Assembly: GCA_964622265.1 (NCBI GenBank)
Contig: CAZUNI010000011.1
Location: forward strand, 31,883-95,882
Source of the DNA: Palsa-360 sp964622265
GTDB taxonomy: Bacteria > Acidobacteriota > Terriglobia > Acidiferrales > UBA7541
Length of the DNA: 64,000 bases
Direction: 5' to 3'
Shown here: piece after piece, positions 26,874-34,679 of the stretch
How positions within the stretch are numbered: position 1 is the stretch's first letter
How the letters are laid out: the number at the start of each line of letters is the position of its first letter
Made by a program: the position numbers and the translations under genes
Notes under the pieces: generated by a model
Seen by the model: the letters and a program-made list of their open reading frames with translations, nothing else
Databases searched by the model: none
What the model was told of the DNA's origin: nothing

Positions 26874-27092
26874 ATGCTTGTAAAGATGGAAGTTTATAAC
26901 GACGGCGATTCCTGGTGTGCCCGCGGCATCGGTGCGGATATTTTCACACAAGGCCGAACCGTGGATGAACTCTACGCCAACATCAAGGAAGCCGTGGCGT
27001 TGCACTTTGAGAACGGCTCGCCTCCGCCTGAAATCGACATTCTTGTCGTTTCCGAAATAAAGCTGAGCCATGCCCCGGCTGCCACAGATTAG
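26874..27092 (+). CDS. HicB-like antitoxin, second module
   Basis: A 72-residue HicB-fold protein: VKMEVYNDGDSWCARGIGAD then IFTQGRTVDELYANIKEAVA. It has the same architecture as the HicB ending at 26727 but little sequence identity, and again no DNA-binding domain. The ATG at 26874 follows GGGGAC; a GTG at 26856 is less well placed. It precedes its toxin, the reverse of the neighbouring module, and overlaps it by 23 bases. Confidence 0.85.
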   Translation: MLVKMEVYNDGDSWCARGIGADIFTQGRTVDELYANIKEAVALHFENGSPPPEIDILVVSEIKLSHAPAATD

Positions 27093-27312
27093 CGGGCGCG
27101 ATTTTATTCGATTGCTCCACTCGCTCGGATACGAGACTGTTCGACAGCGTGGAAGTCACGTGCGTTTGCGCAAGATCACAACTCTCGGCGAACACAACAT
27201 TACTGTTCCAGACCACAAAACCTTAGCCAAAGGCACGTTGAATGACATGCTGGCGAAAGTGGGCCTTTGGAACGGACTCTCTAAGGAAGAATTGCTGGAC
27301 CGGCTCGGTTAG
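27070..27312 (+). CDS. HicA-like toxin, second module
   Basis: An 80-residue HicA/YcfA-like protein: ISGRDFIRLLHSLGYETVRQ, RGSHVRLRK with the catalytic His, then HNITVPDHKTLAKGTLNDML. It has a C-terminal extension (WNGLSKEELLDRLG) absent from the first HicA. It starts inside the last 23 bases of the HicB-like gene and ends 19 bases before the convergent rpoD stop. Confidence 0.87.
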   Translation: MPRLPQISGRDFIRLLHSLGYETVRQRGSHVRLRKITTLGEHNITVPDHKTLAKGTLNDMLAKVGLWNGLSKEELLDRLG

Positions 27313-27331
27313 AAATTACGGAAACAGGCTC

Positions 27332-29068
27332 TCAGAGGTAATCGCGGGAAGTGCCTTCCAGGAACGCGCGCAGTTTGCGCGAGCGCGACGGGTGACGCAG
27401 CTTGCGCAAGGCCTTGGCTTCGATCTGGCGGATACGCTCGCGGGTGACGGCGAAGGACTGGCCGACTTCCTCAAGAGTATGCTCGGAACCGTCGTCGAGT
27501 CCGAAGCGCATCTTGATTACTTTTTCCTCGCGCGGCGTCAGCGTTTTCAAGATCGACGATGTCTGATCCTTCAGATTGAGATTAATCACCGCATCGGAGG
27601 GCGAAACGACGGCTTTGTCTTCGATGAAATCGCCTAGATGCGAATCTTCCTCTTCGCCGATCGGGGTTTCCAGCGAAATCGGCTCCTGCGCGATTTTCAG
27701 AATTTTGCGCACTTTCATCAGGGGAATATCCATGCGCTTGGCAATTTCTTCAGAGGTGGCCTCGCGGCCCAGTTCCTGCACGAGCTGGCGGCTGGTGCGG
27801 ATCAGCTTGTTGATCGTCTCAATCATGTGAACCGGAATGCGGATGGTGCGGGCCTGATCGGCGATGGCGCGGGTGATGGCCTGCCGAATCCACCATGTGG
27901 CGTAGGTGGAAAACTTATAGCCGCGGCGCCACTCGAATTTGTCCACGGCCTTCATCAAGCCGATGTTGCCTTCCTGAATCAGGTCCAGGAATTGCAATCC
28001 GCGATTGGTATATTTTTTGGCGATGGAAACGACCAGGCGAAGGTTGGCTTCGATCAATTCTTTTTTGGCCTGTTCGGCGTCGGCTTCTCCGCGAAGAACC
28101 ACCTGAAGCATGCGCTTCAGATCGGTCAGGCCGGTTTCGCTGGAGACTTCAATTTCGCGCAGCTCTGTGCGGCGTGTCCGCAATTCTTTGCGAACTTCGA
28201 GGGCGTGGTCGCCCTTGGAGGCGTCGGCGCGGCGTTCGAGCTTGCCCGCTTCGCGCTCCAGCGATTGCAGGCGCTCGACGGTGCTGCGGATTTTTTCGAT
28301 CAGGCGCTTCTTTTCCAGCACGTGGTATTCGAGCGAGCGCGCCAGTTGCGACATCTCAATGCGCATTCTCGAAACTTCATATTTCAGCCGGATGTAGGCG
28401 GGCTTCTTCGACTTCGGCATCCGCTCGAGCTTGGCGGCTTCCCTGAGGCAATCGTGGTACAGCTTCTCGATGCGGTCGAGGACCTTGAGCGTTTTCTTAG
28501 TCTTGTTCTCGATCTTCTCTTCGGTGAGCTCTTCGTCGTCAAACTGGACGATTTCCTTGATCGACCGGGTGCCGTTGCGAAGATCCTCGGCAATGCCCAG
28601 CAGCTCTTTCAGGATGATCGGGGAGCGCGTGATCGTCTTGAGGACGAGCATCTGGCCGCGCTCGATGCGCTTGGCGATGGTGACTTCGCCTTCGCGCGTG
28701 AGCAGCGGGACGGTGCCCATTTCGCGCAGGTACATGCGAACCGGGTCGTTGGTCTTTTCCATCATCCCCGGTGTAAGGTCGAGTTCGCTTTCCTCGGCGA
28801 CGGGAAGGTCGTCCTTGGACTCGACTTCGGGGGCTTCGGCAACGGTTGGATCGGCGCCTGCGCGAGCTACTTTTGCCGCGGCGAGGTCTTCATAAATGTC
28901 GATGCCGTTGCGCTCAAAGGTGGACAGCAGTTCATCGATCTCTTCGGAGGAATGTACTTCGGCGGGAAGAATATCGTTTACTTCGTCGTAGAGGAGGTAT
29001 CCGCGCTCCTTGCCCAGGGCAATGAGCTGTCGTACCTGGTCATATTTTTCTTCAATGGCCAGCGCCAA
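27332..29068 (-). CDS. rpoD: RNA polymerase primary sigma factor (sigma-70)
   Basis: The housekeeping sigma factor, 578 residues. Region 1.1 is at residues 1-75, an acidic linker follows, region 1.2 begins at NDPVRMYLREMGTVPLLTRE, a charged non-conserved region of about 150 residues follows, and region 2 reads GLMKAVDKFEWRRGYKFSTY then ATWWIRQAITRAIADQ. Regions 3 and 4 are complete, ending in the HTH VGQSFAVTRERIRQIEAKAL. It lies downstream of dnaG in the same direction, the remains of the macromolecular synthesis operon. Confidence 0.97.
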   Translation of the reverse strand: MALAIEEKYDQVRQLIALGKERGYLLYDEVNDILPAEVHSSEEIDELLSTFERNGIDIYEDLAAAKVARAGADPTVAEAPEVESKDDLPVAEESELDLTPGMMEKTNDPVRMYLREMGTVPLLTREGEVTIAKRIERGQMLVLKTITRSPIILKELLGIAEDLRNGTRSIKEIVQFDDEELTEEKIENKTKKTLKVLDRIEKLYHDCLREAAKLERMPKSKKPAYIRLKYEVSRMRIEMSQLARSLEYHVLEKKRLIEKIRSTVERLQSLEREAGKLERRADASKGDHALEVRKELRTRRTELREIEVSSETGLTDLKRMLQVVLRGEADAEQAKKELIEANLRLVVSIAKKYTNRGLQFLDLIQEGNIGLMKAVDKFEWRRGYKFSTYATWWIRQAITRAIADQARTIRIPVHMIETINKLIRTSRQLVQELGREATSEEIAKRMDIPLMKVRKILKIAQEPISLETPIGEEEDSHLGDFIEDKAVVSPSDAVINLNLKDQTSSILKTLTPREEKVIKMRFGLDDGSEHTLEEVGQSFAVTRERIRQIEAKALRKLRHPSRSRKLRAFLEGTSRDYL

Positions 29069-29492
29069 GAGATCCTCCCAAGATCAACGAGCTTCGCAGC
29101 CCGCGAGTGCGCTGTGCGGCGCACTCCGCAGATCACATACCGGCGATACCCGAACACACCAGGACACAAAATTCCCGATTCATCGTGAAATTCAGGACGA
29201 GGGACAACAGGTGAGATGAATCCTTGACTCGTGTGTTCAATTTCTTCGGCTCCGCCTGCCTTAGAATCAAACAGCCCCGCGCCGTACAGAACTTTGGATG
29301 CAGGGCGCCCGTATATTGTTACACCAGCGGCTTGGCGAAACGGCAACAAGTTATACGCGGCCTTGCGAATGCGTCAACTGCTTTGTTCCCTTCGTAAACA
29401 CCCGCAAGAAGCGGCCAACCGTAGAGATCAATTCATGTCTCCAAAGTCTAATCGCCTGAGCTTTACAGCACCACGCTCCACCGTCGTCTCCG
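29069..29492. other. 424-base gap between dnaG and rpoD
   Basis: No coding region with a ribosome site or recognisable product, and no tRNA-like fold, was seen. Its length suggests that rpoD has its own promoter here in addition to any read-through from dnaG. A short inverted stretch (GTGCGCTGTGCGGCGCAC, near 29106-29123) is visible close to the rpoD start and could form a leader hairpin. Confidence 0.5.
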
Positions 29493-31280
29493 CTATGAAA
29501 GTCGTTGCTGTGAGGGCGGGATCAGCCGCCTACGTTGCTTCTCTAGCTCGAACACTCGGATATGTAGGGATCGCATTGTGTCGCTTGTGCCTGGTGCCTT
29601 GGATTGTTCTGCGATCTGCCTATGAACGCTTGCCAATTCTTCTTCGATTCTGCGTCGTTTTAGTACAAGCATGCAACTATCAGCCTCACCCTGGGTTGGC
29701 ATTACGCCAGATTCAAATGCAATTTCGAAAAGTAAGCGACGGTCGTGGTCTTCTAGCCCCATGGCAAGCGCAGCAGCGTCAGGACGCTCCCCTGATTTAC
29801 ACACCTCGACCAACACCCCTAGAATGCGCTCGGTTTCAAGCCCCTTATGGAGTTCGTTGGCGTCAATCTCCTGGGCGACCTGGGAACGGAATTCGTCCGC
29901 TTCGATTAAAATTTGCACCAAGCGCCGCTCGGCGGCCTTCTCCGGGCGCCCCGTGAATCCTGGCTTAGCCTTCACTTCACTACGGCGTTCGTTCGCCGCC
30001 TTGCGCATCGATTCACGCAAGACCGGTTCCTCGATGCGCAAATTCTGTGCGATCCGCGTGGCCCACTCCGAACGCAGGAGGCGGTCAGGAATGCGCTGAA
30101 CGTAAGGCATCAGGAAATTTACGGCGCGCAGTTTTCCTTCGCCTGTGGTCATGTCCATCTTGCGCGCGCGGGAGATCAGATAATCCACGTAGGGCGGCGC
30201 TTCGTTTAACAATTTTATATACGCTGCCGCGCCTTCTGCGCGAATGAAGCTGTCCGGGTCCTTGCCGCCGGGCAATGCAAGGACGCGCACTTCGACGCCT
30301 TGCTCGAGCAGGAGTGTGAGCGAACGCTCTGTCGCGGCCTGCCCGGCGGTGTCCGGATCGTAGTTAACAATAATGCGGCGCGTGAAGCGAGTGATGAGCT
30401 TCACTTGCGATTCGGTGAGGCTGGTGCCACAGCTTGCAACAACATTAGATACTCCCGCGATGGCCACCGCGATTGCATCCATGTAGCCTTCGACCAGAAC
30501 AGCAAAATCGCGCTGCCGCAACGATTCTTTCGCGCGATCGAGGTGATACAGGACGTTGCTCTTGGAATAGATCGGCGTCTCGGGCGAATTCAAATATTTC
30601 GGCAAGTCGTCGCCCAGCGCGCGTCCGCCGAACGCAACAATCTTCCCGGAATCATTCGCGATGGGAAACATGACGCGGCGGCGGAACCGGTCGTAGGGAC
30701 GCCCGCTCTGATCGCGGCTGAACAGGCCGGAAACTTCGAGCACCTTCTCTGGATATTTCTGCTTCATCGCGCGCATCAAAATTTCTCCGCCCGATGGCGC
30801 GAAACCAATACCGAATCGCGCGACGGCTTCGGAGTCCAGTCCGCGGTCGAGCAGGTACGCTTTCGCGGCGCGGCCCTCCGGCGTGCCGTTCAATTGTTGC
30901 GCGAAAAATGCCGCCGCCTCGCGATGTATTTCCACCAGCGACGTACGCTGCTGATTTTCCTTGCGCTCCTCGGGCGAGCGCTCCCGCGCAGCTGGCACCG
31001 CGATGCCGCATTTTTCCGCCACGACGCGGATCGCCTCCGGAAACGGAATTTTTTCCATCTCCATCACGAATTTGAAAACGTCTCCGCCCACACCGCATCC
31101 GAAGCAGTGATAAATCTGCTTCACTGGATGCACCGCAAAGGAAGGGGACTTTTCGGAATGGAACGGACACAGCCCGGTGAAATTCTGGCCGGACTTTTTC
31201 AGTCGCACATATTCGCCCACCACGCGGACAATGTCCGCCTGCTGTTTTACGCGATCCGCGAATGAGCCGGCTTCAGCCAT
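29493..31280 (-). CDS. dnaG: DNA primase
   Basis: Synthesises RNA primers at the replication fork. The 595-residue protein has the N-terminal CHC2 zinc ribbon (CPFHSEKSPSF...IYHCFGCGVGGDVF, residues about 38-66), the RNA polymerase core with Toprim (VLVEGYMDAIAVAIAG and NYDPDTAGQAA) and a C-terminal helicase-binding domain (about 440-595). It is divergent from the Fur-family gene, with 161 bases between starts. Confidence 0.97.
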   Translation of the reverse strand: MAEAGSFADRVKQQADIVRVVGEYVRLKKSGQNFTGLCPFHSEKSPSFAVHPVKQIYHCFGCGVGGDVFKFVMEMEKIPFPEAIRVVAEKCGIAVPAARERSPEERKENQQRTSLVEIHREAAAFFAQQLNGTPEGRAAKAYLLDRGLDSEAVARFGIGFAPSGGEILMRAMKQKYPEKVLEVSGLFSRDQSGRPYDRFRRRVMFPIANDSGKIVAFGGRALGDDLPKYLNSPETPIYSKSNVLYHLDRAKESLRQRDFAVLVEGYMDAIAVAIAGVSNVVASCGTSLTESQVKLITRFTRRIIVNYDPDTAGQAATERSLTLLLEQGVEVRVLALPGGKDPDSFIRAEGAAAYIKLLNEAPPYVDYLISRARKMDMTTGEGKLRAVNFLMPYVQRIPDRLLRSEWATRIAQNLRIEEPVLRESMRKAANERRSEVKAKPGFTGRPEKAAERRLVQILIEADEFRSQVAQEIDANELHKGLETERILGVLVEVCKSGERPDAAALAMGLEDHDRRLLFEIAFESGVMPTQGEADSCMLVLKRRRIEEELASVHRQIAEQSKAPGTSDTMRSLHIRVFELEKQRRRLIPPSQQRLS

Positions 31281-31403
31281 GTTTAAGCAATTGGATTGCT
31301 GGAGGCCCTATTGTACACGGCGGGACTGCGCGGTCACTCGATTGAGGATGCTCAAGACGGGATGCCTCCGGTTTCTGCTGACAGAAATCAGCAGGCAGAA
31401 GTC

Positions 31404-31432
31404 TTGACAAAATCTCACATTAGAAATAGTCT
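31404..31432 (+). promoter_or_regulatory. Promoter of the PerR/Fur-like gene
   Basis: A consensus -35 TTGACA (31404-31409) is followed after 17 bases by TAGTCT (31427-31432). Transcription would begin only 2-4 bases before the ATG at 31442, and no Shine-Dalgarno is present, so the message is probably leaderless. The -10 region lies inside the operator palindrome listed next. Confidence 0.6.
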
Positions 31433-31434
31433 AA
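31420..31434. promoter_or_regulatory. PerR-box-like operator of the regulator gene
   Basis: TTAGAAATAGTCTAA: arms TTAGA and TCTAA are perfect inverted repeats around five bases, and the flanking A/T extends the arms to 6. Size and 7-1-7 layout match PerR/Fur boxes (consensus TTATAATNATTATAA), and the same pattern occurs before katG. Its overlap with the -10 implies autorepression. Confidence 0.7.
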
Positions 31435-31441
31435 TGCGCTC

Positions 31442-31876
31442 ATGGACGCCGAGGCGATTCAACGCTCACTGGAAGGCAGCGGGTTGCGGTGCACACCGCA
31501 GCGCTACGCCGTGATGGCATTCCTGATGGAGCACAACAGGCATCCTACCGCTGCGGAAATCTTCGAAGCCGTGAATCGCGTGGACCCGCGCTCCTCCCGG
31601 GCCACGACCTACAACAATTTGCGGGACTTGGTGCAGGCGGGGCTGGTGCGCGAAGTCGCTCTCGAAGGCCGCGCCGCGCGATTCGACGCGAAGGGCATGC
31701 GGCATCACCACTTCATCTGCGACCGTTGCGGCAACGTGGAAGACATTGAGTGGTACGATGTGCCCAAGCCTGCGACTGGCACCCTTGGCAAGCGGAAGAT
31801 TCGCGAATGCGAACTTATTTTCCGGGGGCTCTGCGCGAAATGCGCGCCGCGGCACGCTTCCCGAAAAGCGTCTTAG
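31442..31876 (+). CDS. perR: Fur family regulator, probably PerR-type
   Basis: A 144-residue metal-dependent repressor. The winged helix is at the N terminus (RCTPQRYAVMAFLMEHNRHP then TAAEIFEAVN), the metal-site segment is GMRHHHFICDRCGNVEDIEW, and two CxxC pairs (CDRC and CAKC) form the structural zinc site. Because the next gene is katG and both carry the same operator-like palindrome, a peroxide-sensing PerR role is more likely than iron (Fur) or zinc (Zur) control. That assignment is inferred. Confidence 0.88.
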   Translation: MDAEAIQRSLEGSGLRCTPQRYAVMAFLMEHNRHPTAAEIFEAVNRVDPRSSRATTYNNLRDLVQAGLVREVALEGRAARFDAKGMRHHHFICDRCGNVEDIEWYDVPKPATGTLGKRKIRECELIFRGLCAKCAPRHASRKAS

Positions 31877-31915
31877 TGGGCCGGGTGGTTCGACACAAAA
31901 TTTTCTGACTAAATT

Positions 31916-31930
31916 TTAGATTAATTCTAA
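31916..31930. promoter_or_regulatory. PerR-box-like operator upstream of katG
   Basis: TTAGATTAATTCTAA, with arms TTAGA and TCTAA identical to those of the operator before the regulator gene. It ends just before the AAGGAG ribosome site (31929-31934) of katG, so a bound repressor would sit on the promoter or the first transcribed bases. No confident -35/-10 pair is visible around it. Confidence 0.7.
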
Positions 31931-31943
31931 GGAGCATGAAGAT

Positions 31944-34184
31944 ATGGACAAGGAACTGGCAGGCACAGCGGCATCGGTACCCAGCAATCCAACCGAAGGC
32001 AAATGCCCGGTAATGAGCGGCCCTCGCCGGCACACAGTCGCGGGCGCCCCGACGACTGCGGGCTGGTGGCCGGATCAGTTGAACCTGAAGATCCTGCACC
32101 AGAACTCCACGCTGTCCGATCCCATGGACAGGGAGTTCGATTATGCAAAGGAATTCAAGAGCCTCGACCTCAATGCCGTGATCGCGGACCTGCATACATT
32201 AATGACGGACTCGCAGGACTGGTGGCCGGCCGACTTTGGCCACTATGGACCGTTCTTCATTCGAATGGCGTGGCATAGCGCAGGCACCTACCGCATCGGC
32301 GACGGCCGCGGCGGGGCGGGCTATGGCACCCAGAGGTTTGCGCCCCTCAACAGCTGGCCGGACAACGCGAACCTCGACAAGGCGCGCCGGTTGCTCTGGC
32401 CGATTAAGCAGAAGTATGGCCGGAAACTTTCCTGGGCCGACCTGATGATTCTGGCCGGTAACATCGCTTTGGAGTCGATGGGGTTCAAGACATTCGGTTT
32501 TGCCGGCGGTCGCGAGGACGTCTGGGAGCCCCAGGAGGACATTTTCTGGGGACCGGAGCGCAAGTGGCTGGGGGATGAACGCTATAAAGGCGATCGCGAG
32601 CTCGAAAATCCGCTCGCCGCTGTTCAGATGGGCCTGATTTATGTGAATCCCGAAGGGCCCAATGGAAAGCCCGATCCACTCGCCGCGGCACGCGATATCC
32701 GGGAGACTTTCGCCCGCATGGCGATGAACGATGAAGAGACCGTTGCGTTGATCGCCGGAGGGCACACCTTCGGCAAAACCCACGGCGCTGCCGATCCCGG
32801 CAAATATGTCGGCGCGGAACCCGAGGGCGCTCCCATCGAGGAGCAAGGCTTTGGCTGGAAGAACAGCTATGGCAGCGGCAACGGCACACAGACGATCACC
32901 AGCGGGATAGAGGTCACATGGACCACCACCCCGGCGAAGTGGAGCAATAATTACCTCGAAAACCTGTTTGGCTATGAATGGGAGCTGGTGAAGAGCCCAG
33001 CGGGCGCAAACCAGTGGGCGCCCAAAGATGGGTCTGCTGCAGGGCCCGTTCCCGATGCCCACGATCCATCCAAAAAGCATGCCCCGGGGATGCTCACCAC
33101 AGACCTCGCCCTGAAAATGGACCCGAACTATGCCCCGATCGCCAAGCGCTTCCTCGATCATCCCGATCAGTTCGCGGACGCCTTCGCCAGGGCCTGGTAT
33201 AAGCTGACGCACCGCGACATGGGGCCTCTTGCGCGCTACCTTGGCCCGCTCGTTCCTGCCGAGCACCTGCTGTGGCAGGACCCTGTTCCCGCCGTGGATC
33301 ATAAATTGATTGACGAGCAGGACATTGCTGCACTCAAGGCCAAGCTGCTCCAATCCGGGCTATCGATTTCCCAACTGGTTGCCACTGCCTGGGCGTCGGC
33401 GGCTTCGTTTCGCGGCTCCGACAAGCGTGGTGGGGCGAACGGGGCGCGCGTGCGCCTCGCGCCGCAAAAGGATTGGGAAGTGAACCAGCCAGCCGACCTG
33501 GCGAAGGGCCTGCAAAAGCTGGAGGCGATCCAAAAGGAATTCAACGGCTCGCAGTCCAGCGGCAAGAAGGTCTCGCTCGCCGACCTGATCGTCCTGGGCG
33601 GCTGCGCAGCCGTCGAGGAAGCCGCGAAAAAGGCCGGGCACAGCGTGAAGGTTCCCTTCTCGCCGGGACGGACGGATGCTTCGCAAGGTCAGACCGATGC
33701 GCACTCCTTTGCGCCACTCGAACCGGTTGCTGACGGGTTCCGCAACTACCTAAGGAAGGAAAATGAACGGCCAGCGGAGGAACTCCTGGTGGACCGCGCG
33801 CAGTTACTGACGCTGACCGCCCCCGAGATGACGGTTCTGGTCGGCGGCCTGCGCGCCCTGAATGCAAACTACGAGCAAGCCCAGCACGGCGTCTTCACCA
33901 ACCAGCCCGGGACCCTGAGGAATGATTTTTTCGTCAACCTGCTCGACATGGGCACAAAGTGGCAGGCCTCAGCGGCATCCGACGGCGTATTCGATGGGAT
34001 CGATCGCGCGACCGGAAAAATCAAATGGACCGGCACCCGCGTCGACCTGGTCTTCGGTTCAAACTCCCAGCTACGGGCAATCGCGGAGGCCTATGCCTGT
34101 AACGACTCGAAGGCGGCGTTTGTGAAGGACTTCGTGGCTGCGTGGAACAAGGTCATGAACCTCGATCGCTTCGATCTCGCCTGA
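31944..34184 (+). CDS. katG: Catalase-peroxidase
   Basis: A bifunctional heme enzyme that removes hydrogen peroxide. The 746-residue protein has the duplicated class I peroxidase layout. Distal residues are R107, W110 and H111 (IRMAWHSAGTYR), the proximal His is H274 in GGHTFGKTHG, and the Met-Tyr-Trp adduct residues can be placed at W110, Y233 and M259. The ATG at 31944 follows AAGGAG by 9 bases. No signal peptide is present, so it is cytoplasmic. Expression is probably induced by peroxide through the upstream regulator. Confidence 0.98.
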   Translation: MDKELAGTAASVPSNPTEGKCPVMSGPRRHTVAGAPTTAGWWPDQLNLKILHQNSTLSDPMDREFDYAKEFKSLDLNAVIADLHTLMTDSQDWWPADFGHYGPFFIRMAWHSAGTYRIGDGRGGAGYGTQRFAPLNSWPDNANLDKARRLLWPIKQKYGRKLSWADLMILAGNIALESMGFKTFGFAGGREDVWEPQEDIFWGPERKWLGDERYKGDRELENPLAAVQMGLIYVNPEGPNGKPDPLAAARDIRETFARMAMNDEETVALIAGGHTFGKTHGAADPGKYVGAEPEGAPIEEQGFGWKNSYGSGNGTQTITSGIEVTWTTTPAKWSNNYLENLFGYEWELVKSPAGANQWAPKDGSAAGPVPDAHDPSKKHAPGMLTTDLALKMDPNYAPIAKRFLDHPDQFADAFARAWYKLTHRDMGPLARYLGPLVPAEHLLWQDPVPAVDHKLIDEQDIAALKAKLLQSGLSISQLVATAWASAASFRGSDKRGGANGARVRLAPQKDWEVNQPADLAKGLQKLEAIQKEFNGSQSSGKKVSLADLIVLGGCAAVEEAAKKAGHSVKVPFSPGRTDASQGQTDAHSFAPLEPVADGFRNYLRKENERPAEELLVDRAQLLTLTAPEMTVLVGGLRALNANYEQAQHGVFTNQPGTLRNDFFVNLLDMGTKWQASAASDGVFDGIDRATGKIKWTGTRVDLVFGSNSQLRAIAEAYACNDSKAAFVKDFVAAWNKVMNLDRFDLA

Positions 34185-34210
34185 GCTTGGAGGGTTAAAG
34201 AACTGTCAAC

Positions 34211-34248
34211 AGCGATGCCGCATTTGTGTGCTGGAATGCGGCATCGCT
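34211..34248 (+). terminator. Hairpin downstream of katG
   Basis: A perfect 14-bp stem, AGCGATGCCGCATT and AATGCGGCATCGCT, with a 10-base loop, 26 bases after the katG stop. It has no long T run (TTCCGAG follows), so it may need a factor or simply protect the 3' end. Confidence 0.6.
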
Positions 34249-34317
34249 TCCGAGTCAGCGACAATTCGCCAGTGGTTGAATTGATGGTTGGGAACCCACT
34301 GCCCCCTCAATACCTCC

Positions 34318-34509
34318 TCAAACCGCCATACCATCCAATACCTTCATCATCGGATTTCCACCTCGCTGAAATTCATAGGGTGCTTTTTCGATTGAAACAA
34401 TTCGACCGGCTTTCTTGAGGTGATCCCTAATCGCCATGACGAACGGATAGGCCTCGGCGTTGTACGTCACAATTAACGGAAGTACGCTCTGGTAGAGAGG
34501 GCACGTTCT
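34318..34509 (-). pseudogene. 3' remnant of an unidentified gene
   Basis: An open stretch of 63 codons with protein-like composition and no start codon near its 5' end: it begins right after an in-frame TAA and reads LYQSVLPLIVTYNAEAYPFV then MAIRDHLKKAGRIVSIEKAP, ending at a TGA at 34318. It looks like the C-terminal end of a truncated soluble protein. I cannot name the family, and chance cannot be excluded. Confidence 0.35.
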
Positions 34510-34602
34510 TTAATCGAAATTAGACACTACCCCATATTCCTTAGTGTCCTAACTTAATGGGATGCGTTCAACGAAATGTGGGGCTTCTAGTGCGGGCTCT
34601 TG

Positions 34603-34638
34603 CCTGGAAACGCCAATCTCCCGATTGGCGTTCCCAGG
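34603..34638. repeat. Long palindrome, left copy
   Basis: The inverted repeat CCTGGAAACGCCAATC / GATTGGCGTTCCCAGG around TCCC has one arm mismatch. The same unit occurs twice in head-to-head order at 37074-37148, on the other side of the intervening gene. This is typical of REP/BIME-like families. Confidence 0.8.
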
Positions 34639-34679
34639 TTTCACCGACCGATATGCGAGCCAGAGCTCTATTCTGCGAT

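Larger units (their letters stand above)
34185..34679. other. 495-base intergenic region after katG
   Basis: It holds the katG hairpin (34211-34248), a coding remnant on the minus strand (34318-34509), an imperfect inverted repeat TTAGACACTA / TAGTGTCCTAA (34520-34552), and a long palindrome (34603-34638). Together these suggest a site of past insertion or deletion. No intact gene is present. Confidence 0.6.

Noticed and set aside
27638..29188. Plus-strand reading frame of 516 codons opposite rpoD
   Set aside because: It is fully antisense to a complete rpoD and has no recognisable domain; long antisense frames are expected from the codon bias.
31815..32195. Minus-strand frame across the perR-katG junction
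   Set aside because: It crosses the operator and both gene ends in antisense and lacks a ribosome site.
32199..33353. Minus-strand reading frame of 384 codons opposite katG
   Set aside because: It is antisense to the conserved heme region of katG and has no family features.
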